The notes: generated by a model not told the origin, from the sequence alone. A DNA stretch of 64,000 nucleotides from Sanderia malayensis (GCA_013076295.1 RQOL01000454.1:1-64000), one strand, 5' to 3'; numbered from the stretch's first letter, positions 10,640 to 21,522 are shown. A program made the numbers and translations.

Positions 10640-10702
10640 TCACAAGAGAAAACTTTTTCTTGTGACTATGACTAACTAAAACAAGAGAAAGTTTTCTCTT
10701 GT
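10640..10702 (+). repeat. Two adjacent near-palindromes
   Basis: 10640-10665 is a 26-bp palindrome with two mismatched pairs. 10681-10702 has perfect 10-bp arms (ACAAGAGAAA) around a 2-bp centre. Each is followed by CACTATGAC or GACTATGAC. They lie just upstream of the polypurine tract and 3' LTR. Confidence 0.65.
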
Positions 10703-10739
10703 CACTATGACCCTCGCTTGCATTCTAAGGAGGGAGCCT

Positions 10740-11124
10740 TGTAGTGAAATTAAGTATTTTTAGATTTCTTTCGTTTTGCCCTCTTCTCCATCACTTCCTC
10801 TATTTCATCATATCGCGTCATTCAAATTACATCATTTTATTTTTATTTATGCATCGTCACTCTTATCCTTCCAGAAACACTTTTGCTTCGTCATTATGAT
10901 TTTTAGAGTAATAGAGCTAAATACGTGTAAATTATTGTAATTAGTCGGTCAGAGACAGTCAGAGTTATTCATTCAAAATCAACACTGTGTCGTTTCTCTC
11001 TGGCTCCGTGATCCTGGCACGTAAAACACACAACCTGGAAAGCAACGTTTGTTGGATAGTCTCTGGACATAGAGGTGAAGACACACACACGCAGGCCTCT
11101 TTATATTAGGAACACGATTCCTAA
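10740..11124 (+). repeat. 3' LTR of non-autonomous element
   Basis: Starts TGTAGTGAAATTAAG right after a purine-rich tract and ends near ACGATTCCTAA. Homologous throughout to 6156-6550. Confidence 0.65.
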
Positions 11125-11163
11125 AAAGGCCCCTAGGCCCACGGAGCAGGGCCCCAGTGAACA

Positions 11164-11377
11164 TGTAACGATGGTCGAGCAACCATTACGTAAATGAATT
11201 AAAAAAACTCGAGCGAATGTATGACAATCGTTTAAGAATAAGAATAAGAATGAATTACATACAATTGACAAAGCGATTTATACTATACATGATTGACATT
11301 GGTTGACATGAAACACGTGATTACAATAATAACTTGAATACAAGGCTACGCGATGGCGAAAATGTAATCCTGTTACA
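11164..11377 (-). mobile_element. Solo LTR of the Ty3/Gypsy family found at 21-30 kb
   Basis: On the minus strand it begins TGTAACAGGATTAC and ends CGTTACA, so its ends form the short inverted repeat typical of LTRs. Both flanks read AACA (11160-11163 and 11378-11381), a 4-bp target duplication. The first 100 bases match the LTR remnants at 21328 and 30304. No internal gypsy sequence is attached, so recombination between the two LTRs of a former element is the simplest origin. Confidence 0.6.
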
Positions 11378-11381
11378 AACA

Positions 11382-12999
11382 CAATGCCCCCTAACATTCT
11401 TAGGTTTTGGCGGCCCCGATCAAATTCCAAAGAACCTATGAATCGCTCCGCTGTTGATTTGATTCTTCTGTTTGAGTTGAGAAGTAATGTCTTCAAACAA
11501 CACAGTGGCTTCATTATTTAACAATATGTGCTCCTCTAAATAATATGCTGTTCCTTGAAGTTGGATATCATAAAATCAGTTTGACGCCATCAACCAGTGG
11601 TCAAAATATTCTTTTAATTTTAATTCCGTAAAACAAAAATCGTTTGTTAAATAAAATTGTCCATCAAATTCATGCCTACGTGGTGCCAAGTGCTATACAC
11701 GTGAATAACAATTCGTTTTGATGTATTTCAGAAGGGCCGAATTCAATTATGGGCCCAGGGTCAAACCGATTTTGATGCGGCCGTTATTGAACAATGGTTT
11801 CATAGAACATGGTTATATTCTAGTTAAAAATAAGATTGTGGAAAATTCCTAGACTCACCTTCCCGAGTCTTGTTCTCAGATTCATTTTCCTTAGTTGCAC
11901 TTGCAAAGAAGAGTATATTAGTCAAGATAAAATCCAATTTATTTAGAATGAAGAAAGAATAAATTTGTTATATTCATACGTAACGTAAGACACAATGTCG
12001 GGAAATACTTGGATGCACAACTTTTCTATATTCAATAAACATAAAATTTTGCGTATTGGGCCTTTTCTCCAAATATATATCACCAAAAAAGTATTAACAA
12101 TACAGTAACAATTCTGGAACAACAACGCGTACCTAATTAGCTATTTCAAAACCGGGATAATTAAAATTAAGACATAAAGCATGGTTTGTTGTTTTGTTAA
12201 ACAACATTCAATTAGATTCACAGAGAATTATTCTAACTGAGTGCTGCATCAGTTTACTTCTTCGATCTAGCAAAGCTTGAATTGAATTGTGATTTGTCTC
12301 AAAAGTCTACGTAAATTTTTCCTGCCATAATAAAACCCAGTGCTCCACCTGCATTGTAGTTCTTTCCCAACACAACAGGGAAAATCTCCTATCGCATGTC
12401 CTAGAATCACATATAGCATTATTTTATTGCATGGAAGAATGCATATCAAATTAGTATACCAAGTTAAACACAATATTGTCATTAAACATTAAATAAATGA
12501 GGAAAAATTCGCATCTTCCAAAATTCAGCTTTTTTTGATAATTATCAGAAAATTCAATTTTTGGCGTTTTAAATACGACAACAACTGGGGTATAAGGTGA
12601 ACTTTTTCTTGGAAAGATATCGCGAGCTTTAAGTTTGCTCTTTGGACATTGCTTTTGAGAAATACATGCAATTTTCTCTTGTATAGATTTTGAAAAACCG
12701 CAAATGTTTTTACTTTTTCTTGTGTACCCGTTACATGCTTACACTACTAGGATACAAATATTTTTGAAAAAATGTAACAAAACTTTGAAATTATAAGTTT
12801 AGTTGTGCGAATTTTCAACATATCTCTTTTCAAATACCTCCATCAAGAGAATTGCACGTTTATGACAAGTAGCCGCTATTTGAAGCAGTGATCAGTTTAC
12901 TGCCTGTTATAGAAAGCCCGTTTTCCCATCCCGGTGAGCTCTCATTATCAGTGGTGGTAGATTCATGTCCAGCTTTGCATGCACTTGGATCCTCGCTCG
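11382..12999. other. 1.6 kb AT-rich stretch, no gene seen
   Basis: Only short open frames on both strands with no motif. No repeat ends or tandem repeats stand out. Confidence 0.5.
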
Positions 13000-13884
13000 G
13001 TATATGAGAAAGGCATATCGATTTCAACTTGGTAACTTCTTTTGTGTTGGTGGTATTGAGGCATCTGGCTCTGTATGGCAACTTAAGTCTTCAGTGGCTT
13101 TGTCGGCTTTTCTCTATATCTTCTTCTTTTACTACTTAGACAATCGAAAAGCTTGTTGCCAGGATACCAAACAGGAACTAATGAAGATCTTGCATTGTCA
13201 ACAGCCCAGCCACAGTCTGTCAGTTCTAATCTAGGTACCTGTGCGTCTAATCATGGAAGCAACAAGTGTAGCACTGCAAGTGTACGCGTTCCGTTTCTTT
13301 GGTCGTGGAATCTGGATCCACCATGGGTGCAAATGATTTTATTTTCATGTTTTTATATATGCGAACTCGTGTATCACCGTAGCTTTCGTTTTCTTGCCCA
13401 CTGTACATAATGACTTGCGTGAATTGCTTTGCATCATAACGACGCTTCCACAAACGTCTTTGCATAAGTCTTCAATTAATTCTAGAAATTTCGGATTCTT
13501 TGTGATATTCTTAACAATTCTAATCCTTCCGGGATTGAGTTTATATGCTGTTATGTGGCGGCAATTTATTGCGTGCAACTGAGGAAGCACCTTGCAAGCA
13601 TTTTCTCCAAGCCTTTCTACGATATATAATATAGAAAGAAATACAGAAAAGCCGGCCAATCCATTGAAAAGTCGAGTTGCCATACAGAGTAGAAGGTGAA
13701 TTTTTTCTTTTCTATAATAGTCCCACAATTTAAAAATTCCTCTTTGTCTATTCTTGAAAACCTTTCTTTGCTTTTCTTTGGAAGAACCTTGCTTTAGGGC
13801 GAAGCAGTGGTAACAATAAATAAAATTGTATTCTACTTCCACCCGTTTTATTGTTGAGCCTTCAGTGCCATGCCTCAACACCAT
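13000..13884 (-). pseudogene. Relic of the Academ-like FEN-nuclease protein
   Basis: Frame-broken minus-strand pieces line up with the C-terminal half of the protein encoded at 14856-16376. LPQLHAINCRHITAYKLNPG matches LPALHCLTGCDSTSYFYKAG. The piece around 13330-13420 (DTRVRIYKNMKIKSFAP) matches the segment STRIRLYKEMKTKSSMG. The piece near 13150-13230 (CGWAVDNARS...PVWYPGNK, then SSKRRR) matches NGWQWDPVENI...PVWFTGSQ, then STKRRK. The key acidic residue of the TGCD motif is lost and several frameshifts separate the pieces, so this is an old dead copy of the same family on the same strand, 1 kb from the younger one. Confidence 0.65.
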
Positions 13885-13956
13885 TGTTGGTTCAAAGTGG
13901 TTGCTGGAAAGCAGACCAGGAAAATGGTTCCCACACCGCTGAATCCATCCAAGTAC

Positions 13957-14340
13957 TCAACTGACATAATAACGCGGAGGTGGAAATAAGTTTGTTCCTC
14001 GGCCTTCTAAAACGGCAAATGTTTCTGCAATGTAAAGGTCTTTCTGATAAAGGCCTGGATTGCTGGATTCTCTTTGTATGATGTTGGAAAACTGATCTAC
14101 TGAGCTTTCCTCCAAACTGCTTGGGTCCAGTGAAAGTAGCAACCTTGGATACTGGCAGCAGGAATTACTTTTCTGTTTCCACATTGCTGTTTCAAAGTGC
14201 ACAACAACTTTTACCATGGTGTAGGGTTTGCAGGCAAAATTTCCAAAATAACGCTCAGAGCAACGTAGTCTTTGGACTTTCTTTGAGGCATGACAATAAG
14301 TGCCAGGTGCACTTGCTTCACATTACCAGCATTTCCTAGT
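13957..14340 (-). pseudogene. MULE (Mutator-like) transposase relic
   Basis: In one minus-strand frame around 14050-14190 I read GCYFHWTQAVWRKAQ, a stop, then SFPTSYKENPAIQAFIRK. The block (GC.FH..QA.WRK.Q, then Y..d..i..fiRk) is the conserved region after the second acidic residue in MULE-type transposases. Stops and frame changes interrupt it and no terminal repeats were found. The family call rests on this motif only. Confidence 0.5.
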
Positions 14341-14407
14341 GATATGAAGCTTACGGCGTGCTCCAGAAATCAAAACCATAGGGCTTTCTCAAACGCTTGT
14401 ACCTGCC

Positions 14408-14713
14408 GACAGGGAAATTACTACAACCATCTAGCAAACTGCCTAACCCTAAATTTTATTTCGGATTCGGGTTCTCCATGTTGAAGAGTATCTAAAACTG
14501 CCAGGGGCCATTTTGGGCGTGGCCTGGTTTTCACGTGATTCATGACCACACCCACCCACGGTCTGGAAAAACTTTTTTGGAATTTTTGGAAAATTTTTTC
14601 ACCAATGTGTAGTGTATCACAAGGCGAGAAAAACATTAAAGAACACTTACTTCTTTTCTCTTACCATTCGGGAGGTTTAACGTCTCAAAGTTTGTGTTGT
14701 TGTTGTTGTTGTT
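14408..14713 (+). repeat. Left terminal inverted repeat of Academ-like element
   Basis: Matches the reverse complement of 20449-20753, ending in a GTT-rich microsatellite (14695-14713) mirrored as an AAC run on the right. Differences include TGGAAAATTTTTTCACC against CGGAAAATTGTTTCATC. Confidence 0.75.
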
Positions 14714-14855
14714 AAGAAACATAAAAATGTCGATAATGCGCGTATAAACTGGAGTTTTCGAGTTTGGATCCACAGTTATGATCAAGATAGTCTAAGTGGT
14801 GTATTTACACTATTTACAATGCATCTTTGCCGTGTCTGGTAGCTTTACTGGTGTA

Positions 14856-17365
14856 TCAAGGCAGCCATTCGTCGCACGAATCTTCACTGGACAGAAAGTC
14901 TGAAACCTCCGAATCGCATTCATCTGCTTCTGATAATATGGTTGTTTCTGTGTTGGATGACATTGTTTCGTCATCACCACCATAAACGGTAGCCGATTCT
15001 TCGTCTTCCGAGATGTTTTTCATGGCTGCAAGAATAGAAGATATCTTCCGTCTTCTTTTTTTTGGTTTCGGCGCTGTGGCTTCACTTAGCTCATCTCCGG
15101 CATCAGTGGGGGCCTTTGGGAAAGAATTTCGTTTTTTCCTTCTTTTTGTTGAAAATGACTCTGGTACCTGGCTTCCAGTAAACCATACTGGCGAGACGAT
15201 ATTTTCTACTGGGTCCCATTGCCATCCGTTTTCTCCAAAAAGTATCAATGGCACTTGCGGCATGTGACAATGATACCATAAAAATGCTTGATAATGGCAG
15301 CGTTTGATTGCCTGCTCTACTGACTTGGGATCAGGTGGTATGCCCATGGATGATTTGGTTTTCATCTCTTTATATAGCCGTATTCTTGTGCTCAAGTACG
15401 CCTCGTCTGCCTTTCCACTGTATATGTTTTTTCGAACGAATTCCTTTACGTCTTCAATGTCGCTGTCTTCTATGCTTCTTTCGCTTCCAAGTTTCTGTAG
15501 TAGTTTTACATCTTCGAGCCTCTTCTTGAATTTTTGGAGTACCCGGACTTTTCCAGCTTTATAGAAATACGACGTTGAGTCACATCCTGTCAGACAATGC
15601 AGTGCTGGTAGCGCAAGTGACAGCTCTTCTCCAAGAAATTTGCAAATCGACTTTATATCCACGTATTTTCCCTTTTCAAAGTTAAAATACCAGTTGAACT
15701 TTACGCTCATGGATTGATATGCCCAAACCATCAAAATCAAAACATCGGTATCCTTTGCCACAATGACCACATCATTTTCTGCCAGCAATGCATGCAAAAT
15801 AAGGCGTGTGTCTGCTTCCTCCTGGTTGCAGCTGAAGATCTCTTCCACTTCATTGTTGACAATCTTGAAGGTTTTTTCTGCAGATGTTACGATGAAAGGA
15901 AGTGTTAGAAGATGTTTACCTTCTTGTGTGACATATGAGGCAATCAGCTTGACTAACTGCTGTTTATTTGCACCATTATGAAGGAATTCCTGCCACTTGC
16001 TCCCCTCCAACATCCTTTGCTCGACACCTGTTACATGCATTTGGGCTCCAGGTGAACCTCTTTTCTTTCGCAAACAGCTTTTGACGCTCCGCTCCAAATA
16101 GTTGTCATTTACCATTGCAAGCATCACCGGTTGTGAATTCTCTGGTGGCTGCATAAAGCGAACTAGGCATTTTATCCAATCTTTGTAGATCTGCTTGGGT
16201 TTTAACGACCTTACAGCAGCCATCCCATCAACAAGCCAAACGGCATTCTTTGGAGCTTCTGAAGTAACTCCTGATGACTGTGAAATTAGGTAGTTTCGGA
16301 AAGAAGCTTTCTCGCCTTGTCGTGGCAGAATCTGGTGTCGCGATGGCCAGTGGTACTGTGGTGATCGGATAAGCAAATGCTTCTTCTAAAGATGAGCATT
16401 TAGATATTATTAGTCCAAAAGCCTGACAGTCTTCTTTCAAGATTTCAGCTGCCTTTTTGGTTTTTTTTTTCTTGATGATACCCGTTTTCAAAAGCACTCT
16501 CTTTATTGGGGCGAAGAACTCTTTCGTACCTTTGACGAGCCTCTCGTCTACAAACGAATGATAAAGTGACTTCCCAACATCGGATGGCCGCAGCATATCC
16601 TTTGCAACATCATCATCGAGTTCTAGCCCCGAGACGATTGATCTTGGCTTGCATTCATCAAATGGATCAGTGCCATATTCTCTCAGCTTTTCCTTCAACT
16701 TCTTAACATGGTTGTCAAGCTTTTTCTTCCCTGCATTGGTGATTTCTTTGTGCTTTGACGATGTTTTCACATGGAGTTGTTTCCTCATGGTTGTTCTTAG
16801 TAACGAGTGCACATGAATCGTTCGAACCCAAGTGTTGACAGCTGTAGCGTTGGTGCTAAAACCAGCACGGAAAGGTCCTGCAGTACCCTTGCACTCTTTA
16901 TTGAAAAGCTCTGTTACCAAGTCTCCGTGAATTGACGAAAACTTTTCACCAGTGATAGAAGCTCCACATCCTCTCTCAGTCAATTCTTTATATGCCAAGT
17001 TATTTTGAGTTTTCAAATCTGTCAAGTAAACGTGTTGATAGCTAATGTAACGCCCGCTACTGTAGCTAAACGTGTTGATAGCTACAGTAGCGGGCGTAAT
17101 TTTGGTGGTTAAAAGCAAATGCTTGCTTTAACATTTCACGTTCTGCTTGGAGATGCCTGTCGATATCTCCCTCTCTTACAGCAGAAATCATTGCTAACAT
17201 GCAGGATACATCTTTTAAGTAGCATATTGTCAAGGCTCCGTCACTCCCTTCTTTGGCATCCATTATTTCATGAGCTAGCTCTTGGAATTCTTTACAACCG
17301 ACAATAGCTTCGAGCGTATCTGCATCTGGCGATTTTCGTAGCAAGAGCAGGCTCTTCCTCAATTC
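14856..17365 (-). pseudogene. Academ-like protein, last exon: FEN/PIN-type nuclease
   Basis: The large 3' exon of the transposon gene, read in three frames. Counting from the head of the 14856-16376 frame, the nuclease signature is VWLVDGMAA (D50), EEADTR (E187, D189), KDTDVL (D209, D211) and LTGCDSTS (D266). This acidic set matches FEN/XPG/PIN metal-binding nucleases. The tail is basic (KRRKKRNS, KPKKRRRK) then acidic and serine-rich, ending EWLP. Upstream, 16228-17118 encodes the conserved segment running into SVPLA-like FAYPITTVPLAIATPD, after which a one-base slip near 16320 shifts to RQGEKASFRNY. A 40-bp insertion at about 17045-17084 adds a stop and a frame change inside NYARYCSYQHV. 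At the exon's 5' edge no clean AG acceptor precedes ELRKSLLLLRK. Confidence 0.65.
17050..17097. repeat. 18-bp inverted repeat with 12-bp loop (mutation scar)
   Basis: Perfect arms 17050-17067 and 17080-17097 around a 12-bp loop. The block TAAACGTGTTGATAGCTA also occurs twice in direct orientation (17027 and 17067), exactly 40 bp apart. Removing one 40-bp period restores the reading frame across NYARYCSYQHVYLTD. Confidence 0.85.
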
Positions 17366-17594
17366 ATTGTCAGTATCAAGGACGTTTTATGAAAAGATAA
17401 TAAACATTAAGAATCTTATACAATAACAATTATAGAGCACATTAATCATCAAGCGAAGCGTATTTTGGATACTTTAATCTGAAGAAAAACAAGCCAAGTA
17501 TATAGTTTGCGTTATATTGAAAGAGGAAACATATAGTTGAGGAAGACAAGGAAAGGCAAATAATGAAATCATGCACCATGGGTGTTTTACTGAC

Positions 17595-18542
17595 CTGCTA
17601 TTCTTTCGATTCTATATTGAACGAGAGCATCAAAACATTCCTTGTGTAAGCGCATCGATCTGTAATAATGGCGTCCTTCGAATGCTTGGTCAGCCGATTC
17701 AGCTGCAATGACTCCAGCATCCACCCACCACTTGTGAAAGTCTTTACACGAAAAACGCTTGAACAAGAGTCGTTGCATGACACGCAGCTGATGGAACCCG
17801 CTCATTAGAAGAACTATTTTCTGATATAATTCTTTATCTTTCCAAAGAATGTGGCAAAGTTTAGAGTATACCATTTCATCTGAGTGTACGAAGATATGTG
17901 GGATTTCTAATTCTGAGATGAGCTCGAGCATTAAATCCATGAAGTACTTGCAGACAGCATACTCGGGTGGTTGAGGTATAACAGGAAGAAACTCTTGTGC
18001 ACACTTGCTGATATTTTTGCTCGATACTGCCTTGTTGAATGGTGTCCATGATCCAAGAAGTGGCAACTCTTCGTTGTCAGAAATTAACAAGCCGGCTGCA
18101 CTCCACGCTATATCTCGCTGCAAGCAATCATCAAGTAAGTTTCGGTTTTCATTCTCGGAATGCTGTGGAAATAACGAGGGACCGATTCTCTCGCCGATAT
18201 GAAAAGGTGGGACGGTTACTGAGTCTTCGTATGAGAATTCATCGCATATATTCAGAGTTTGCGCTTCTTCTTGGCCAATGGTAGGAAGCATTTCTTCAAC
18301 TGCCCTCGGGGTTTGAAATAAAGTTGCATTTGTGTCATGGGTTGTCCCACTTCCAGTAAATGTTTCTTGGCGTCCATCGTTATTATCCATGGTGAAATGT
18401 GTTGGTACACCTTTCCGCAAAGATGAGACTGGGAGACTATTGCTTGATACCATGCGAGACCAAGCAATATTTTGCATCCGGATGTCTTCATATGAGATGA
18501 CGTGGTTGCATTTACGTAGCATGTCGATCGTTTCTTTGCTTC
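17595..18542 (-). pseudogene. Academ-like protein, middle exon
   Basis: A 948-nt exon bounded by a good acceptor (TATTCAAG before GAAGC) and donor (GCAG then GTCAGT). Both ends are phase 1, and the upstream exon also ends in phase 1, so splicing fits. It encodes 316 residues with no stop. The C-terminal half (FMDLMLELISELEIP...GFHQLRVMQRLLFKRF...WWVDAGVI) is helical and leads to ERIAG. I recognise no catalytic motif here. The intact frame shows that decay has been patchy. Confidence 0.55.
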
Positions 18543-18804
18543 CTTGAATATAAGAGAACACAAACATTTAGATAAGCAACTAATCCATAAAATACTGTTT
18601 AAATCAATGATGATCACATTTTAAATGCTTTGTTTGGGATAGTCAGAGGGAATACTTCTGGGGTTCTGGGGGTTCTGGGTTAACAAATTAATATATGAGC
18701 TTTCTTGCTTGCCTGCTTGGTGTAGGGATGGGACTGTTCATAGAAGTTTCCATCGAATATCAATGACATTGATATTCAACCCCAAATAAAAAAAATATAC
18801 ATAC

Positions 18805-20118
18805 CGGTAATTCTGTGAAGGACGAGACCCAATACAGCTTGCTTTGGTGATGGTGTCCTTCTAATGAGTGCCTCCCAGTCACTGGCAAGAGACCAAATTT
18901 TGGTCGCTTTTATTTGAGACTGTGTAACAGCATAGCCAAATGAATTCGTCTTTCCACTGTCGTAAATAGTATGGTATATTGCATTATATAACTCGGGAAG
19001 AGGTCCTTCATCCAACATGGCAATCATTTCTTCTGGGGAAAGTGGCCAGGAAACTTTGTTTTCCATTCGTGACTTCATTTTACGGCGAATCATACTGGCG
19101 AAAGATTTTACGAGATCATGGTCTCTTAAGCCACAGCCCTTCAATGTTGCCACTGAATACTCGCACGGATTTACATCGGATGAGTGCACGATCACATATT
19201 TACCAGACGGGAAAAAGGAAAGTTCTTCATCAAATTCTTTAACTAAATATCGCTTCAGTGACTTTGTGTCTTTGATGACAGATTCATGAAAACCATTCTC
19301 TTCACTTATAATCTTTACATCATTTAGAAGCTCGTTTAGCAAAAAGGCTTCTTTATCACGTATCATTTTCCTTTTCAATGTGTACCAAAATGCTTGCATA
19401 ACATCTGCTTTCTTAGAATCATTAGCTTCGTCGTTTTCTTTTGAAGTGATGGGCGAGTGAGTGTACTTTACGTAACATGATTGATGGTAAAACACATCAG
19501 CTGCAAATACGTCATGCACTTGTCCGCTAAGATAGAGGCTTAGGCGCAACGAAGCCTGATAAAACCGATGGAACTCATCTTTGAGATAATAATCTTTCCG
19601 AGTAATCAACAGGCGAGCAGTAGCGTCACTAGAACAACGAGCTATTCCACCCTCTTTGTACGGGTTCCTGTCACTTTTCTCACTAAATTACAAATGAAGC
19701 AGACATTGTATTTCAATGGCTCAACAACTGACCTTCTGCTTCTGCTGGAGCTCTGCACTAAGCTGTCATCGTCATCATGTTCCTCCTTTTTTTCAGCATC
19801 ATCTGATTTCAGACCAAAGGTTTCTCGAAATCGCTCTATTTTGTTTCGGAAATCTGCTCTGCAAGATGCATGCACTCGTCTGTCCACATAGTTTTCATCT
19901 GATAATCTGAGCAAAACCTCTGTAAAATGGTGCTTTTCATTGTCAAGTGGTATATCGATGCTGCTCCAAGCTTCTGCTTGGGATTTTAGATTATCTTTCC
20001 CCTTCTCGCCTAGCCGTTGTGATTTATCTTTTTTCCTGATAGTTTGACAACAAATCAAACACAATTCACCTTTATCATTGGTTGGTTTTGCATGAAGAAA
20101 CGGTGATGCTGCAGCCAT
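18805..20118 (-). pseudogene. Academ-like protein, first exon with frameshift
   Basis: Begins at an ATG (20118) with MAAASPFLHAK and ends at a clear donor, ATTACCG then GTATGT. Zinc-ligand pairs are visible: CLIC (20 codons in), HASC, CFIC and YHQSC, suggesting one or two C2HC-type DNA-binding folds as expected for a transposase N-terminus. The frame breaks near 19683: NLVRK is followed in the original frame by a stop after 10 codons. In the next frame the homologous-looking continuation SDRNPYKEGGIARC runs on for the rest of the exon. Loss of one A in the run AGAAAAGTG would explain it. Alternatively, a very short intron ending TTTGTAATTTAG could sit there, but the protein reads better as a slip. 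Confidence 0.6.
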
Positions 20119-20448
20119 TGCTCACACACGTATCCATTTGCATCAACATTTAGATGAACTGAGTCATTTATACAGAATCAAGTGCCGAGCAAACTGCCAC
20201 ACAAGAAGTATTTCAAAGAGTTTGTGATTTGTAAGAAATCCACCTTTCACTCCGCAGCCGAGGTCTCACAACAACACCTCATTTTCACTATTAGATAACG
20301 TCAAACTGACTAGTGCAAGGATCGTTTAATTCTAAAGTCAAGTGTAATAATCCTTCTAATGAGGTTTCAAATAACTAACTGTCAATTTCACAAATATATA
20401 TCCCTGTAAAACCCTGTAGTGCGAGATTGAGTTGTCCAAATGAAAATG

Positions 20449-20753
20449 CAACAACAACAACAACACAAACTTTGAGACGCTATACCTCCCGAATGGTAAG
20501 AGAAAAGAAGTAAGTGTTCTTTAATGTTTTTCTCGCCTTGTGATACACTACACATTGATGAAACAATTTTCCGAAAATTCCAAAAAAAGTTTTTCCAGAC
20601 CGTGGGTGGGTGTGGTCATGAATCACGTGAAAACCAGGCCACGCCCAAAATGGCCCCTGGCAGTTTTAGATACTCTTCAACATGGAGAACCCAAATCCGA
20701 AATAAAATTTAGGGTTAGGCAGTTTGCTAGATGGTTGTAGTAATTTCCCTGTC
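20449..20753 (-). repeat. Right terminal inverted repeat of Academ-like element
   Basis: Ends GTAATTTCCCTGTC at 20753, the reverse complement of the left start at 14408. It contains the mirrored AAC microsatellite at its inner edge. Confidence 0.75.
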
Positions 20754-20912
20754 TATAGTAACAGTAACTGTTGAAGGGAAAGAAAACTTTCACATGAGAA
20801 GTTTTAACCCTTCAAGGATACTTCTTTGAAATATTTTGGCATTTCTTTCAACAATTAATTACAACACAGTTCAAATGAAGTAAAAATAATTGTGAAAACG
20901 TGATAAAAACCG
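20754..20912. other. Short spacer between Academ-like and gypsy LTR
   Basis: No gene. The outer edge of the gypsy 3' LTR should fall here or at the microsatellite but cannot be placed, because the LTR end motif TGTAAC is not visible. Confidence 0.4.
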
Positions 20913-21190
20913 ATCTAAGAATCTAAGAATCTAAGAATCTAAGAATCTAAGAATCTAAGAATCTAAGAATCTAAGAATCTAAGAATCTAAGAATCTAAGA
21001 ATCTAAGAATCTAAGAATCTAAGAATCTAAGAATCTAAGAATCTAAGAATCTAAGAATCTAAGAATCTAAGAATCTAAGAATCTAAGAATTTAAGAATCT
21101 AAGAATCTAAGAATCTAAGAATCTAAGAATCTAAGAATCTAAGAATCTAAGAATCTAAGAATCTAAGAATCTAAGAATCTAAGAATCTAA
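20913..21190 (+). repeat. 8-bp microsatellite, about 35 units of ATCTAAGA
   Basis: About 278 bp of almost perfect 8-bp repeats, with one T-for-C change near 21090. At the same place in the solo LTR (about 11230) there is only a short AAGAATAAGAATAAG run, so this is an expansion of LTR sequence. Confidence 0.95.
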
Positions 21191-21328
21191 AATAAGAATA
21201 AAAATTACAATTGCCAGAGCTATTTATGCTATACATTTAATGATTGACATTGTTTGACATGAAACACGCGCTAACAATAATTACTAGAATATGAGGCCAC
21301 GTGATAACAAGAATGTATTCCTGTTACA
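20913..21328 (-). repeat. Gypsy 3' LTR, expanded by microsatellite
   Basis: On the minus strand it starts TGTAACAGGAATACATTC at 21328 and follows the solo LTR for about 110 bases before the microsatellite. A GGGTAGGC tract next to it may be the polypurine tract. Confidence 0.5.
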
Positions 21329-21522
21329 GCCTACCCTTTTTACCGAAAAGTTCGTTTTTGCTTAAGATGCGATACATGATAATAGATTGGTGAAATACGA
21401 TATAAAGATGATAAATTGTCCATTGGGTAAAATATAAACCATAATTAATTTTTTTTTGTTTTGTGTTAGCAGTGGCATCAAAAGTTAGCAAAGGAAAGCA
21501 AGGTAGATTAGAGTTTAGAGAA
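21329..21522. other. Gypsy 3' untranslated segment
   Basis: Between the integrase stop and the 3' LTR. AT-rich, no gene. Confidence 0.4.

Larger units (their letters stand above)
6156..11124 (+). mobile_element. Non-autonomous LTR retroelement without pol
   Basis: Two direct repeats of about 390 bp (6156-6550 and 10740-11124) bound a 4.2-kb interior. Right after the 5' repeat lies TGGTGACCACGACGTGA (6553-6569), placed and shaped like a tRNA primer-binding site. Just before the 3' repeat lies AAGGAGGGAG, a short polypurine tract. The interior has no gag, protease, reverse transcriptase or integrase motif on either strand. It carries direct repeats, an 86-bp tandem array and near-palindromes. 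This is the make-up of a LARD-type parasite of an autonomous LTR element, probably Ty3/Gypsy judging by the primer site. The LTRs differ at several sites, so insertion is not recent, and no clear target duplication was found. Confidence 0.6.
14408..20753 (-). mobile_element. Academ-like DNA transposon, inactivated
   Basis: A 6.35-kb element bounded by inverted repeats of about 305 bp that start GACAGGGAAATTACTACAAC. They are about 90-95% alike, with small indels. It holds one minus-strand multi-exon gene coding for zinc-binding N-terminal segments and a FEN/XPG-like (PIN-type) nuclease. A transposase-linked XPG-like nuclease with a cysteine-rich part is what is known of the Academ superfamily. 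The assignment is therefore likely but not proven from sequence alone. No matching target duplication could be read. Two frameshifts, a templated insertion and a doubtful splice acceptor make this copy non-autonomous. Confidence 0.6.

Noticed and set aside
14695..14713. GTT microsatellite as a separate feature
   Set aside because: It is part of the Academ-like terminal repeat and mirrored on the right side.
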